A DNA stretch of 64,000 nucleotides, taken from positions 2,914,001 to 2,978,000 of the forward strand of contig NZ_CP090207.1 of assembly GCF_021397715.1 (NCBI RefSeq). The letters run 5' to 3'. Numbering within the stretch: position 1 is the first letter of the stretch; each line of letters starts with the position of its first letter. Below are positions 25,654-35,342 of the stretch, in pieces. The translations under genes were made by a program, and so were the position numbers. Under the pieces are notes generated by a model. It was given only the letters and a program-made list of their open reading frames with translations. It was not told the DNA's origin and ran no database searches. Source of the DNA: Pantoea agglomerans (GTDB lineage: Bacteria; Pseudomonadota; Gammaproteobacteria; Enterobacterales; Enterobacteriaceae).

Positions 25654-27018
25654 TCAGACGTTTCCGGTACGCTTCGCTGCCGGACGACGCGGACGAGCAG
25701 CCGGTCGATCACCCTGCGGAGCTGGCTGGCTCTGACGACGCGCCTGAGGCCGCTTTTCGCCTGATGAACGTGGCGCACCGGCACCCTGTCCACCCTGGCT
25801 GCGACCACGACCGCCGCCGCCTGCACCGCCACGCGACTGCTGTTGACGACCGTTAATGATCGGTTCCGCTTTAATGCTCGGATCGGGCTCATAACCGGCA
25901 ATCGCCAGACGCGGAATCTCGCGCTTCAGCAGACGTTCGATGTCACGCAGCAGTTTATGCTCGTCAACGCAGACCAGCGATAACGCCACACCGGTGGCCG
26001 CGGCACGACCGGTACGGCCGATACGGTGGACATAATCTTCGGCAACGTTAGGCAGCTCGTAGTTCACCACGTGCGGCAGCTCTTCAATATCCAGGCCACG
26101 GGCCGCGATATCGGTCGCCACCAGCACGCGAATGCCGCCGGATTTAAAGTCGGCCAGCGCACGGGTACGGGCACCCTGGCTTTTATTGCCGTGGATGGCG
26201 GCGGCGGTGATGCCATCTTTGCCCAACTGCTCGGCAAGGTGGTTAGCGCCATGCTTGGTGCGGGTAAAGACCAGCACCTGCTGCCAGTTGCCTTCGCCGA
26301 TCAGCTGCGACAGCAGTTCCCGCTTACGCTTCTTATCCACGAAGTGAACCTGTTGCGCCACCTGCTCGGAAGCGGTGTTGCGGCGGGCCACTTCCACCAG
26401 CTCAGGATTAGTCAGCAGTTTCTCAGCCAGGCCTTTGATCTCATCAGAGAAGGTGGCGGAGAACAGCAGGTTCTGGCGTTTCGCCGGCAGACGCGCCAGC
26501 ACGCGACGGATGTCGTGGATAAAGCCCATATCGAGCATCCGATCCGCTTCATCCAGCACCAGAATTTCGACCTGTGACAGGTCAACGGCGTTCTGTTGCG
26601 CCAGATCCAGCAGACGGCCTGGCGTCGCCACCAGAATATCGACGCCGCCACGCAGTTTAAGCATCTGCGGGTTGATGCTGACGCCACCGAAGACCACCAG
26701 TGAGCGCAGCGGCAGATATTTGCTGTATTCGCTGACGTTTTCGCCTACCTGCGCCGCCAGTTCACGGGTCGGGGTGAGGATCAACGCCCGCACCGGACGA
26801 CGACCGCGGATAGCGCCCGCGTTGGCAGAGAGTTTTTGCAGTAACGGTAAGGTAAAGCCGGCCGTTTTGCCGGTGCCGGTCTGGGCACTCGCCAGCAGAT
26901 CGCGGCCTGCCAGCACCACAGGAATCGCCTGGCGCTGGATAGGTGTAGGTTCGCTGTAGCCTTGTTCGGCAACCGCGCGCAAAATATCGGCACTCAGGCC
27001 GAGAGAGTCAAAAGACAT
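25654..27018 (-). CDS. rhlE: ATP-dependent RNA helicase RhlE
   Basis: 454 residues, the E. coli length. DEAD-box motifs are all present: the Q motif in [13 protein letters not shown], Walker A AQTGTGKT (about 44-51), PTREL, DEAD at [11 protein letters not shown] (about 150-160), SAT in LLFSATFSD, and the C-terminal [13 protein letters not shown]. The tail after about residue 380 is Gly-, Arg- and Gln-rich, as expected for an RNA-binding extension. RhlE acts in ribosome assembly and RNA remodelling. It is the first gene of the 17-minute-type block of E. coli found here and is directly followed by dusC. Confidence 0.94.
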   Translation of the reverse strand: MSFDSLGLSADILRAVAEQGYSEPTPIQRQAIPVVLAGRDLLASAQTGTGKTAGFTLPLLQKLSANAGAIRGRRPVRALILTPTRELAAQVGENVSEYSKYLPLRSLVVFGGVSINPQMLKLRGGVDILVATPGRLLDLAQQNAVDLSQVEILVLDEADRMLDMGFIHDIRRVLARLPAKRQNLLFSATFSDEIKGLAEKLLTNPELVEVARRNTASEQVAQQVHFVDKKRKRELLSQLIGEGNWQQVLVFTRTKHGANHLAEQLGKDGITAAAIHGNKSQGARTRALADFKSGGIRVLVATDIAARGLDIEELPHVVNYELPNVAEDYVHRIGRTGRAAATGVALSLVCVDEHKLLRDIERLLKREIPRLAIAGYEPDPSIKAEPIINGRQQQSRGGAGGGGRGRSQGGQGAGAPRSSGEKRPQARRQSQPAPQGDRPAARPRRPAAKRTGNV

Positions 27019-27235
27019 TACGTGGTTTACTCCGGTCCGCTCTGGCCGTGATTCACGGTGTAGTTTTCAGAGGGATAGTGACGCCAGCTGGGGCTGACGC
27101 GTGAAAAGGGCACAAACTACGATGCGTAAGCGGGCGAGTGTAACAGCTTTAGCTGCACTGTGCGAGATAGCTCACATTTCCTGACATAACTTAGTGCGTT
27201 AGAAACAGGAAGGCCACCTTGCGGTGGCCTTCAAC

Positions 27236-27628
27236 TTAGCTACGTTTTTTTTCAATGCGCCGCGGCGGTTCTTTCGCCAGCAGCGACACCAGCGCCGGAC
27301 CCAGCAACATCACTACGCCAAGCGAGGCCAGCAGCAGGTTGTTGTGGTAAATCCGCGACACCAGGAACAGTGTCATCATGGCCGCGCCAAAGTAGTAAGT
27401 GGTGGTCGCTTCTTCAAGATAATCACCGAGCGTGCGTAAACGGGCACTGCGCTGCGTCACCAGCATGGCGATAAACACCAGTGCATAAGTGGTCACCAGC
27501 GTGCTGCAGACATCAACCAGGGCTTTGTGTTTCCAGCCCCAGATCAGCGCCGCGATCACCAGTAAATGCATCGCAATGTGCACGTACGTCTGACCCGTGA
27601 TGATTTGAATACGATTAGACCATTTCAT
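27236..27628 (-). CDS. ybhQ: Inner-membrane protein YbhQ
   Basis: 130 residues with four predicted spans. Features shared with E. coli YbhQ (136 residues) include MKW at the N-terminus, MHLLVIAALIWGW, LEEATTTYYFGAAMMTLFLVSR and GPALVSLLAKEPPR near the C-terminus. AGGAG lies upstream of ATG 27628. Function is unknown. It is divergent from ybhP, as in E. coli. Confidence 0.85.
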   Translation of the reverse strand: MKWSNRIQIITGQTYVHIAMHLLVIAALIWGWKHKALVDVCSTLVTTYALVFIAMLVTQRSARLRTLGDYLEEATTTYYFGAAMMTLFLVSRIYHNNLLLASLGVVMLLGPALVSLLAKEPPRRIEKKRS

Positions 27629-27807
27629 TCAATTCTCCTGGCAGACCCAACAGGTCGCCCAAGTGCTACCGGCACAAGCCGGAAACGGTTTCCTCAATGT
27701 AAAACAATTTTCGGATAACGCCTTAATTATCGCCCTTCTTCACCCTCCATTTGTGACAAAGACTACACTTTGATTCTATTGATGATGAAAAGGAGTGCGT
27801 CGCGAGT

Positions 27808-28569
27808 ATGCCACAAAACCAGCAAGGATTTTCAATAAAAGTCCTGACGATCAATACACACAAGGGTTTCGCCCCTTTTAATCGCCGCTTCATCCTGCCT
27901 GAATTACGCGATGCTGTTCGCGCAACGGAGGCGGATGTGGTCTTCCTGCAGGAGGTGATGGGCACCCATGCCATCCACTCTCTTAACCATGAAGAATGGC
28001 CTGAATCGCCGCATTATGAGTTTCTGGCCGACACCATATGGAACGATTTCGCCTATGGGCGCAACGCGGTCTATCCGGAAGGACATCACGGCAATGCGGT
28101 GCTGTCCCGTTTCCCGATCACCGAATATGAAAACCGGGATATCTCGGTGGCGGGCAGTGAAAACCGCGGCATGCTGCATTGTCAGATTGCCCTGCCTGAG
28201 CCGCACGGCACGCTGCATGTCATCTGCGTTCATCTGGGTCTGAAAGAAGCGCATCGTCACGCGCAGATGAAAAAAATCTGTGAAATGGTCAACTCACTGC
28301 CGCCCGACGCGCCGGTGGTGGTAGCCGGTGATTTTAATGACTGGCAGCGACGCGCCAACGCCATCTTAAAACATGGCGCAGGCCTGAAAGAGGTATTCAG
28401 CATGAAAACCGGACGCCCGGCGCGCACCTTCCCGGCGCGCTTTCCGATCCTGCGGCTCGACCGCATCTATGTGCGCAACGCTACGGTCAGTCATCCGTGG
28501 ACGCTGCCGCGAAAACCCTGGTCGCATCTTTCCGATCATGCGCCGCTGGCGGTGGAGATTCATCTATGA
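27808..28569 (+). CDS. ybhP: Endonuclease/exonuclease/phosphatase-family protein YbhP
   Basis: 253 residues, identical in length to E. coli YbhP. The EEP fold motifs are visible: VLTINTHKG (about 11-19), LQEVMG with the metal-binding Glu (about 47-52), [11 protein letters not shown], the Asp/Asn pair in VVAGDFNDW, and the C-terminal SDHAPL with the catalytic His. The substrate is unknown. The stop codon overlaps the clsB start (ATGA), so the two are translationally coupled; clsB makes cardiolipin, which hints at a role with phospholipid or headgroup phosphodiesters, though that is inference. Confidence 0.9.
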   Translation: MPQNQQGFSIKVLTINTHKGFAPFNRRFILPELRDAVRATEADVVFLQEVMGTHAIHSLNHEEWPESPHYEFLADTIWNDFAYGRNAVYPEGHHGNAVLSRFPITEYENRDISVAGSENRGMLHCQIALPEPHGTLHVICVHLGLKEAHRHAQMKKICEMVNSLPPDAPVVVAGDFNDWQRRANAILKHGAGLKEVFSMKTGRPARTFPARFPILRLDRIYVRNATVSHPWTLPRKPWSHLSDHAPLAVEIHL

Positions 28570-29810
28570 ATTTTCACTGGCAAGAGGGTAACAAGCTGCG
28601 CCTGCTGGAGAATGGCGAAGAGTTTTTCCCGCAGGTATTCGGGGCGATTCAGCGTGCCGAACGCACCGTGCTGCTGGAAACCTTTATTCTGTTTGAAGAT
28701 GAGGTTGGTAACGCCCTGCATCGCGAACTGCTGGCGGCCGCCCAGCGCGGCGTCAGAGTTGAAGTGATGGTGGATGGCTACGGCTCGCCCGATCTCTCCG
28801 ACAAATTCGTCAACAGCCTGACCGGCGCGGGCGTGCGTTTCATCTATTACGATCCGCGCCCGCTGGTGATGGGAATGCGCACCAACGTGTTCCGCCGCCT
28901 GCACCGTAAAACGGTGGTGGTGGATGAGGTGGTCGCCTTTGTGGGCGGGATTAACTTCTCGGCTGAGCACAACAGTGACTATGGTCCGGAAGCCAAGCAG
29001 GATTACGCGGTGCAGGTGAAAGGCCCGGTGGTGGGAGATATCGCCCGCTATCTGCAACAGGCGATTGGCAGCGAGCAGGCCACCCGCCGCTGGTGGGGAT
29101 CGCGCTCGCATCGCCCGGCCGTCAACGCCACGCCGGGCGACGCCCAGGTGCTGTATGTCTATCGCGATAACGACGATCACCGTGATGACATCGAAATGCA
29201 CTATCTGGAGATGCTGCGCGAGGCGAAACGCGATGTGATTATCGCTAACGCCTACTTCTTCCCTGGCTACCGGCTGCTGCGCGAAATGCGCAATGCGGCC
29301 CAGCGCGGGGTGCGCGTCCGGCTGATTGTGCAGGGCGAACCCGATATGCCGATTGTCAAAGTCGGGGCCGAACTGCTCTACAACTACCTGGTCGATGCGG
29401 GGGTCGAAGTCTACGAATATTGCCGTCGTCCGCTGCACGGTAAGGTGGCGGTGAAAGATGATCACTGGGCGACCGTTGGCTCCAGCAATCTCGATCCGCT
29501 CAGCCTGTCGCTTAACCTCGAAGCCAACCTGATTATTCACGATCGTCAGTTTAACCAGACGCTACGCGATAACCTTGAAGCCCTGCTGGCTAAAGATTGC
29601 CAGCGGGTAGAGGACGATCGCCTGCCGCCGCGTAACTGGTGGCAACTGAGTAAGAGTGTGGTGGTGTTCCACTTTCTGCGTCATTTCCCGGCCATCGCCG
29701 GCTGGTTACCGGCGCATACGCCGCTGCTGGCGCAGGTTGATGCGCCGGTTCAGCCGGAAATGGAGACGCAGGATCGTGTTGAAGCCGACAATGAAGGAGC
29801 AAAACCCTGA
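28566..29810 (+). CDS. clsB: Cardiolipin synthase B
   Basis: 414 residues from ATG 28566, which overlaps the ybhP stop; the longer frame from 28497 lies wholly in ybhP. Two phospholipase D motifs are present: [16 protein letters not shown] (about 116-131) and [20 protein letters not shown] (about 297-316). ClsB joins two glycerophospholipids, producing cardiolipin, and in E. coli depends on YbhP for full activity by co-expression reports. The end [19 protein letters not shown] matches E. coli closely. The stop TGA shares one base with the ybhN ATG. Confidence 0.94.
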   Translation: MNFHWQEGNKLRLLENGEEFFPQVFGAIQRAERTVLLETFILFEDEVGNALHRELLAAAQRGVRVEVMVDGYGSPDLSDKFVNSLTGAGVRFIYYDPRPLVMGMRTNVFRRLHRKTVVVDEVVAFVGGINFSAEHNSDYGPEAKQDYAVQVKGPVVGDIARYLQQAIGSEQATRRWWGSRSHRPAVNATPGDAQVLYVYRDNDDHRDDIEMHYLEMLREAKRDVIIANAYFFPGYRLLREMRNAAQRGVRVRLIVQGEPDMPIVKVGAELLYNYLVDAGVEVYEYCRRPLHGKVAVKDDHWATVGSSNLDPLSLSLNLEANLIIHDRQFNQTLRDNLEALLAKDCQRVEDDRLPPRNWWQLSKSVVVFHFLRHFPAIAGWLPAHTPLLAQVDAPVQPEMETQDRVEADNEGAKP

Positions 29811-30775
29811 TGGCGAAAAAGCATCCACGCTGGCAACTGGCGAAAAAAATTCTCACCGTGCTGTTCTTCATTGCGGTGATTGTGCTGCTGGTGGTCTATG
29901 CACGTAAGGTGAACTGGGAAGATGTCTATGACGTGATCGTCAACTACAACCGGTTTGTGGTGCTGACCGCCGCCGGGCTGGTGGTGATCAGTTACCTGGT
30001 CTATGGCTGTTACGATTTGATTGGCCGGGCCTACTGCGGTCATAAGCTGGCGAAACGCCAGGTGATGCTGGTGTCGTTTATCTGTTACGCCTTCAACCTG
30101 ACGCTGAGTACCTGGGTCGGCGGTGTGGCGATGCGCTACCGGCTCTATTCCCGCCTCGGGCTCGACAGCGGCACCATCACCCGCATCTTTTCACTGAGTA
30201 TCGCCACCAACTGGCTGGGCTATATCCTGCTGGCTGGCGTGGTGTTCAGCGCCGGGATGGTCTCGATCCCCAGCGGCTGGTTTATTGGTGAAACCACGCT
30301 GCGGCTGATTGGCGTGCTGTTGCTGGTGCTGGTGGCAATTTATCTCTGGGCCTGCGCCTTCTCGAAGCGTCGCCGCTGGACGGTGAAAGGCCAGACGTTA
30401 CAGCTGCCGTCACTGCGGATGGCGCTGTTTCAGTTTGCCGTCTCCTGCGCCAACTGGATGGTGATGGGAGCGATTATCTGGCTGCTGCTGGGCCGTGATG
30501 TCGGCTATCCGATGGTGCTGGGGGTATTACTGATCAGCAGTATCGCCGGGGTGATTATTCACATTCCGGCCGGGATTGGGGTACTGGAGGCGGTGTTCCT
30601 CGCCCTGCTCAGCGGTCAGCATACGACGCATGGCGCGATCATCGCCGCCCTGCTGGCCTACCGCGTGCTCTACTTCATTCTGCCGCTGTTGCTGGCGCTG
30701 GTGCTCTATCTGGTGCTGGAGAGTCGGGCGAAGCATCTGCGTCATAAGAACGAGCAGAAATTACAGAAATCGTAG
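29810..30775 (+). CDS. ybhN: UPF0104-family membrane protein YbhN
   Basis: 321 residues with about eight spans. It belongs to the lysylphosphatidylglycerol-synthase transmembrane (UPF0104) family by YAFNLTLSTWVGGVAMRYRLYSRLG and the late IPAGIGVLEAVFLALL motif. The family contains flippase-like membrane domains; YbhN's own function is not established. Its place as third gene of a ybhP-clsB-ybhN run, with overlapping start and stop codons, suggests work on phospholipid or cardiolipin distribution. A 14-bp perfect hairpin follows. Confidence 0.9.
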   Translation: MAKKHPRWQLAKKILTVLFFIAVIVLLVVYARKVNWEDVYDVIVNYNRFVVLTAAGLVVISYLVYGCYDLIGRAYCGHKLAKRQVMLVSFICYAFNLTLSTWVGGVAMRYRLYSRLGLDSGTITRIFSLSIATNWLGYILLAGVVFSAGMVSIPSGWFIGETTLRLIGVLLLVLVAIYLWACAFSKRRRWTVKGQTLQLPSLRMALFQFAVSCANWMVMGAIIWLLLGRDVGYPMVLGVLLISSIAGVIIHIPAGIGVLEAVFLALLSGQHTTHGAIIAALLAYRVLYFILPLLLALVLYLVLESRAKHLRHKNEQKLQKS

Positions 30776-30782
30776 TGAAAAA

Positions 30783-30817
30783 AAAGGGAGACGCGCAACC
30801 TGAGCGCGTCTCCCTTT
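30783..30817. terminator. Bidirectional terminator between ybhN and ybhL
   Basis: AAAGGGAGACGCGC (30783-30796) pairs perfectly with GCGCGTCTCCCTTT (30804-30817), 14 bp with a 7-nt loop. An A run precedes it on the left. It serves convergent ybhN and ybhL. Confidence 0.92.
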
Positions 30818-30830
30818 CTGTAACCTGACC

Positions 30831-31538
30831 TTAGCGGCGGTTGCCGAAAATCCGCAGCAGTATCAGGAACAGGTTGATGAAGTCGAGATAGAGCGTTAAT
30901 GCCCCCATAATCGAGTAACGACGCAGGTTCTCTGTGTCGCGCGCATCAATCTGCTCGCCAATATTTTTCAGCTTCTGGGTGTCATAGGCGGTTAAGCCCA
31001 CAAACACCACCACACCGATATAGGTAATGGCCCACATCAGCGCCGGGCTTTTCAGCCAGAAGTTCACCAGCGAGGCCAGCACGATGCCGATCAGCGCCAT
31101 AAACAGCAGGCTGCCAAAGCGGCTCAGATCGCGTTTGGTGGTGTAGCCATAGAAACTCATCGCACCAAACATCCCGGCGGTGACGAAAAAGGTGCTGGCA
31201 ATGGACGAATAGGTATAGACCAGAAAAATACTCGCCATGGTGACGCCGGTCAGCGCCGAATAGAGCATAAACAGCCCGGTGGCGACGGCACCGCTCAGGC
31301 GATGCACCATGCCGGAGAGGAAAAAGACCAGTGCCAGCTGCGCGATAATCAGCCCAAAGAAAGTGATGCGGTTAGCAAACACCAGCTCCATCACCGCGGG
31401 CGTACGCGCGGCAAACCAGGAGACAAACGCTGTCAGTAACAGACCGCAGGTCATCCAGCCATACACCTGGGCCATATAGGCTTGCAGCCCACGTGACGCA
31501 GGTTGAACAATTGAATCGTTTTGTGGATATCGGTCCAT
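30831..31538 (-). CDS. ybhL: Bax inhibitor-1 family membrane protein
   Basis: 235 residues (E. coli YbhL 234), with seven spans. It begins MDRYPQNDSIVQPASRGLQ and ends LDFINLFLILLRIFGNRR, the BI-1 C-terminal pattern. Family members are pH-gated cation (calcium) leak channels in structural work; no physiological role is fixed for YbhL. In E. coli ybhM follows; here it is absent and two unrelated lipoprotein genes come next. Confidence 0.92.
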   Translation of the reverse strand: MDRYPQNDSIVQPASRGLQAYMAQVYGWMTCGLLLTAFVSWFAARTPAVMELVFANRITFFGLIIAQLALVFFLSGMVHRLSGAVATGLFMLYSALTGVTMASIFLVYTYSSIASTFFVTAGMFGAMSFYGYTTKRDLSRFGSLLFMALIGIVLASLVNFWLKSPALMWAITYIGVVVFVGLTAYDTQKLKNIGEQIDARDTENLRRYSIMGALTLYLDFINLFLILLRIFGNRR

Positions 31539-31632
31539 GATGCACCTCTTGTTGAACGGATTTGGACGTGCTCCGCGGACGGAGCCTGACTAAGTGTGGC
31601 ACAGCCCGACTCAACTGTGCCACAACATCCCC

Positions 31633-32727
31633 TTAACGACGCGACAGACACTGCTGATAGCGGCTATCGACGCGCTGCGCAAACCATGCGGTGGTCAGAT
31701 TACGGGTGATTTTCGGGCTTTCCAGCTTGATGCCCGGCAACATTTCTCGCGGCAGCCGACGACCCGCCATCTTATCGGCCAGGGTAAACACCTGCCGCCA
31801 CAGCGTGCTGTCGCTGAAATCTGCTTTCTCCCCTTTTTCCAGGTCGCGGCGGATTTCGCTGTCACTCATATCGATCTGCTTCGCCAGGGTACGCACTGCC
31901 AGCTCGGTGGTGCCCGCCTTGTCGCTGCCGTAAAGAATCAGATCGCCATCCAGCGCCAGCTTCATTCCGGTCGCCCGTGACACTGCCGCCTGGAACGCGG
32001 CGTTGCGGCTGGCATACCAGCCAGCGTTGAAGTCGGCAAAACGGTAAAGCGGCCGGCTGTAATCGGCCGGATAACCCAGCAGATGCAGGGTCCCGAAGTA
32101 GATGCCGCCATGACGGGTAAAGACTTCGCGGCGGATAGAGCCATCAATCGGCCACGGATAGCCTTTGGCATGTGCTTCCGCAAAGGCGATGCTGACCTGC
32201 ATCGGCCCGCCGGTATGAATCGGATTGAGATTGCCAAACAGCGTCTGCCCCATCGGCACCATATCGATCAGGTCATCAAAAATGGCGCTCAGCTCTTTCT
32301 CACTGCGCACCTTATCCAGACGGGCTGCGTAACTCTCGCCGTTGGGCGATTTAATCAGCAGCGCGGTGCGGACCACAAACGCCGGCACATGCACCTTCGC
32401 CGCCCGGCGGTTGATCTCGCCCCAGGCAATTTTCGGCAGGCCCGGCACGGTCGCTTCGGCGCTGAAGTTGGTCTCCTGATCCGCCACTGCAATCACCGCA
32501 CACAGATTACTGACGCTGGGATCGAGCTGCTGGGTGCGAAAAGTGGTGTAGATGTCGTCGGTCCAGTCCGCTTTATTGCTGACGTGAGCAGGCAACAGCC
32601 GCTGGATTTGTGCTTTGACATCGGCGGGCTGCCGGACCGGCACCTCGGGGGTTTTCTTGCTGCTACAGCCTGCCAGCACCAGTGCGGCGACCAGCGTCAG
32701 ACGTTGCAGTATTGGGGTGGATGACAT
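31633..32727 (-). CDS. DUF1615-family lipoprotein
   Basis: 364 residues from ATG 32727 with GAGGACAGG upstream; the longer frame (TTG at 32745) is less likely. A signal peptide ends in LVLAGC, a lipobox, so the mature protein is lipid-anchored, probably in the outer membrane (no Asp after the Cys). The body contains ADQETNFSAEATVPGLPKIAWGE and NPIHTGGPMQVSIAFAEAHA. These fit the DUF1615 family of enterobacterial lipoproteins; the ETNF/GPMQ pattern recalls lysozyme-like lytic transglycosylases, but I have not proved that relationship. Its function is unknown. It is divergent from the next gene with about 120 nt between them. Confidence 0.75.
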   Translation of the reverse strand: MSSTPILQRLTLVAALVLAGCSSKKTPEVPVRQPADVKAQIQRLLPAHVSNKADWTDDIYTTFRTQQLDPSVSNLCAVIAVADQETNFSAEATVPGLPKIAWGEINRRAAKVHVPAFVVRTALLIKSPNGESYAARLDKVRSEKELSAIFDDLIDMVPMGQTLFGNLNPIHTGGPMQVSIAFAEAHAKGYPWPIDGSIRREVFTRHGGIYFGTLHLLGYPADYSRPLYRFADFNAGWYASRNAAFQAAVSRATGMKLALDGDLILYGSDKAGTTELAVRTLAKQIDMSDSEIRRDLEKGEKADFSDSTLWRQVFTLADKMAGRRLPREMLPGIKLESPKITRNLTTAWFAQRVDSRYQQCLSRR

Positions 32728-32850
32728 GCCTGTCCTCAGAATCAATCAAACCCCTACTCTACCATTGCCATCGTTTTACCGGCAGGGCTGATTTTCTGAA
32801 CCTCTCTACCTGTACTAAGGTTACCTCTTTTACCGTTAAAGGAATTTACG

Positions 32851-33636
32851 ATGTTAAAACTCTGGCCTGTCGCGGCATTCAGCCTGCTGTTAGCGGGATG
32901 TGGTGCCAATAACTCTCCGGCTCAGGTGCAGTCGCCTGGCGCACCCACCTCCTCGTCACTCAAACTGCTGGAAACCGGCGCGGAGGTGATGCAGTCCCGT
33001 CCACCGATCGACGCCATCAATACCTATCTCGACGGCTTCCATTTTTACAATGGCGATCAGAACGGTCAGATGGAAGCGCACCATTATGTGACGGTGCTGA
33101 ATGAGGATGTGATGCAGGCGGTGATCTACGATGGCAATACCCGCGATGCGCGGCTGATGGGGGTGGAGTACATCATCAGCGAGCGGTTATATAAAACCCT
33201 GCCGCCGGAAGAGAAGAAGCTGTGGCACAGCCATCAGTATGAAGTGAAATCGGGCACGCTGATTGCGCCCGGTTTGCCGGAGGCCGCCGACCACGCGCTG
33301 ATGAAGCGCATCGTCAATACCTATGGCAAAACCTGGCACACCTGGCATACCGATCGTGACAAAACTCTGCCGATTGGCATTCCGGCACTGATGATGGGCT
33401 TTACCGCTGACGGTCAGATGGACTCGCGCCTGCTGGCGGATCGCGATCGCCGTTTCGATGTCGACAGCAAAAAAATTCGCGCCCAGCGGGCGGATATTGT
33501 GGCGCATCCGGCTGAACCGGGAGCCAATGCCTGGCAACAGGGCGAAGTAATTCAGCTGCAACGCACCCACGGCGGCGGTGAACACAGCCACGGCCAGACC
33601 CACTTTGGCCCGGCCGAGCAGTTAAAACAGCCTTAA
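32851..33636 (+). CDS. OBAP-like (DUF1264) lipoprotein
   Basis: 261 residues with a lipoprotein signal peptide (FSLLLAGC). The core resembles the oil-body-associated protein family (DUF1264): LDGFHFYNGDQNGQMEAHHYVTVLNEDVMQAVIYD, GVEYIISERLYKTLPPEEKKLWHSH, EVKSGTLIAPGLPE, TYGKTWHTWH. The repeated His and acidic residues look metal-binding, but no activity is established in bacteria. It ends 4 nt inside the convergent moaE gene, so the two 3' ends overlap. Confidence 0.75.
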   Translation: MLKLWPVAAFSLLLAGCGANNSPAQVQSPGAPTSSSLKLLETGAEVMQSRPPIDAINTYLDGFHFYNGDQNGQMEAHHYVTVLNEDVMQAVIYDGNTRDARLMGVEYIISERLYKTLPPEEKKLWHSHQYEVKSGTLIAPGLPEAADHALMKRIVNTYGKTWHTWHTDRDKTLPIGIPALMMGFTADGQMDSRLLADRDRRFDVDSKKIRAQRADIVAHPAEPGANAWQQGEVIQLQRTHGGGEHSHGQTHFGPAEQLKQP

Positions 33637-34085
33637 TCCCAGCGCTGCGCCGCCTGGCGATCGCTGTCGCGGGCATCCACCCAGCGATCGCCGTCGGCGG
33701 TTGCTTCCCGTTTCCAGAACGGCGCGCGGGTTTTCAGGTAATCCATAATGAACTCCGCGGCGGAGAAGGCACTGCCGCGGTGCGCGCTGGTGACGCCCAC
33801 CAGCACAATTTCATCGCCGGGAAACAGTTCCCCGGTGCGATGGATCACCGTGACGCGTTGCAGTGGCCAGCGCTGGCGGGCCGCATCCACAATCTCCTGC
33901 AGCGCTTTTTCGGTCATGCCGGGATAGTGTTCCAGCGTTAACGCCGCGACGTCGTCGCCGAGATTGTGGTTACGCACTTTGCCGGTGAAGGTCACCACTG
34001 CGCCATCTTCGTCACAGGCCGCCAGCCAGCGATACGCTTCTGCCATATCAAAAGGTGCCGGGCCGACGCGAATCCGGGTTTCCAT
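33633..34085 (-). CDS. moaE: Molybdopterin synthase catalytic subunit
   Basis: 150 residues, the E. coli length. Characteristic stretches: GAVVTFTGKVRNHN, LEHYPGMTEKAL, VTVIHRTGELFPGDEIVLVGVTSAHR and APFWKREAT with the catalytic Lys (near 119). With MoaD thiocarboxylate it adds the dithiolene sulfurs to precursor Z. Last gene of moaABCDE, 1 nt after moaD. Its stop overlaps the convergent OBAP-like gene by 4 nt. Confidence 0.95.
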   Translation of the reverse strand: METRIRVGPAPFDMAEAYRWLAACDEDGAVVTFTGKVRNHNLGDDVAALTLEHYPGMTEKALQEIVDAARQRWPLQRVTVIHRTGELFPGDEIVLVGVTSAHRGSAFSAAEFIMDYLKTRAPFWKREATADGDRWVDARDSDRQAAQRWD

Positions 34086-34086
34086 C

Positions 34087-34332
34087 TTAACCTCCGGTTA
34101 CAGGCGGGAAAAAGGCTACTTCATCGCCGTCGCTTAGCGCATGACTCATCGGTACCAGCGTCTGGTTCACCGCTGCCAGCAGCTTGCCGGACTCAAGCGC
34201 TAACGCCCAGCGATCGCCCTGCTGCGCCAGCGCCGCGCGCAGTGCAGCCACATCCGGGTAGGTGTCGGCAATCTCCAGCGATGCGGTACCGATCAGCTCA
34301 CGCACCTGAGCAAAAAACAGCACCTTAATCAC
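34087..34332 (-). CDS. moaD: Molybdopterin synthase sulfur-carrier subunit
   Basis: 81 residues from a GTG start at 34332, exactly the E. coli length and N-terminus ([14 protein letters not shown]). AGGCGG lies about 6 nt upstream. The start overlaps the moaC stop by 8 nt. The protein is a ubiquitin-like carrier ending in VTGG; MoeB adenylates and then a sulfurtransferase thiocarboxylates the C-terminal Gly. A longer frame from 34353 exists but would extend into moaC. Confidence 0.93.
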   Translation of the reverse strand: MIKVLFFAQVRELIGTASLEIADTYPDVAALRAALAQQGDRWALALESGKLLAAVNQTLVPMSHALSDGDEVAFFPPVTGG

Positions 34333-34810
34333 TGGACACCGCCTGAAAATCACCGCTTTTGCCGCCGCTTTTGCTGATTAAGCGCAGCTGGTCAATAACC
34401 ATATCTTTCTGAACCGCTTTGCACATGTCGTAGATGGTCAGGGCCGCCACCGAGGCAGCCGTCAGCGCCTCCATCTCAACGCCGGTTTTGCCGGTCAGGC
34501 GGCAGAGCGAGGTGATGCGTACCCGGTTGTGTTCCGGTTCGGCCACCAGGTTGACTTCCACTTTGCTCAGCATCAGCGGATGGCAGAGCGGGATCAGTTC
34601 CCAGGTACGTTTAGCCGCCTGAATACCGGCGATGCGCGCCGTGGCGAACACATCCCCTTTGTGATGGCTGCCATCGATAATCATCTGCAGCGTATCAGAG
34701 TGCATCAGCACCAGCGCTTCCGCCCGAGCTTCGCGCACGGTTTCCGCTTTGGCGGAGACATCCACCATATGCGCTTCGCCCGCGGCATTAATGTGTGTGA
34801 GTTGCGACAT
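34325..34810 (-). CDS. moaC: Cyclic pyranopterin monophosphate synthase
   Basis: 161 residues (E. coli 161). It begins [24 protein letters not shown] and contains [14 protein letters not shown] and [26 protein letters not shown], all invariant MoaC segments with the substrate-binding His and catalytic Lys. With MoaA it converts GTP to cyclic pyranopterin monophosphate. Third gene of the moa operon; 2-nt gap from moaB. Confidence 0.95.
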   Translation of the reverse strand: MSQLTHINAAGEAHMVDVSAKAETVREARAEALVLMHSDTLQMIIDGSHHKGDVFATARIAGIQAAKRTWELIPLCHPLMLSKVEVNLVAEPEHNRVRITSLCRLTGKTGVEMEALTAASVAALTIYDMCKAVQKDMVIDQLRLISKSGGKSGDFQAVSSD

Positions 34811-34812
34811 AC

Positions 34813-35328
34813 TTACCGTTTTTTCAGATGTGAGACAAAATTGCAGGGACGGGTGCGCGCATCCAGCTGGTCAGCGATGATCCGCTCCCAGGCGCTGCGG
34901 CAGGCACTGGTCGAGCCTGGCACCGCAAAAATTAAGGTCTGATTTGCCATTCCGGCAATGGCGCGCGACTGCAGCGTCGAGCCGCCGATTTCTTCATAGG
35001 AGATCATCCGGAACAGCTCGCCAAATCCGTCAATCTCGCGGTCGAACAGCGGCAGTAGCGCTTCCGGCGTGCTGTTTTTCAGGTTGAAGCCGGTGCCGCC
35101 ATTAATGATCACCACCTGCACGTCGTCACTGGCGATCCAGCGCGATACGGTGGCGCGAATGCGGTAAAGATTATCCGGCACGATGGCATGATCGACCACC
35201 TCGTGACCCGCCTCAAGGGCGGCGCTGCGCAGATAGTCGCCCGAGCTATCCTCGCTGGCGTCGCGGCGATCTGACACCGTCATCACCGCAATCTGTACCG
35301 CCTGAAATTCGCTGGCTGCTTTGCCCAT
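34813..35328 (-). CDS. moaB: Molybdenum cofactor biosynthesis protein B
   Basis: 171 residues. MPT-binding family motifs are clear: [55 protein letters not shown] and [16 protein letters not shown]. It resembles MogA, which adenylates molybdopterin; in E. coli moaB is not essential for the cofactor. Placed second after moaA (14-nt gap), as in E. coli. Confidence 0.94.
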   Translation of the reverse strand: MGKAASEFQAVQIAVMTVSDRRDASEDSSGDYLRSAALEAGHEVVDHAIVPDNLYRIRATVSRWIASDDVQVVIINGGTGFNLKNSTPEALLPLFDREIDGFGELFRMISYEEIGGSTLQSRAIAGMANQTLIFAVPGSTSACRSAWERIIADQLDARTRPCNFVSHLKKR

Positions 35329-35342
35329 AACGCCTCCTGAAA

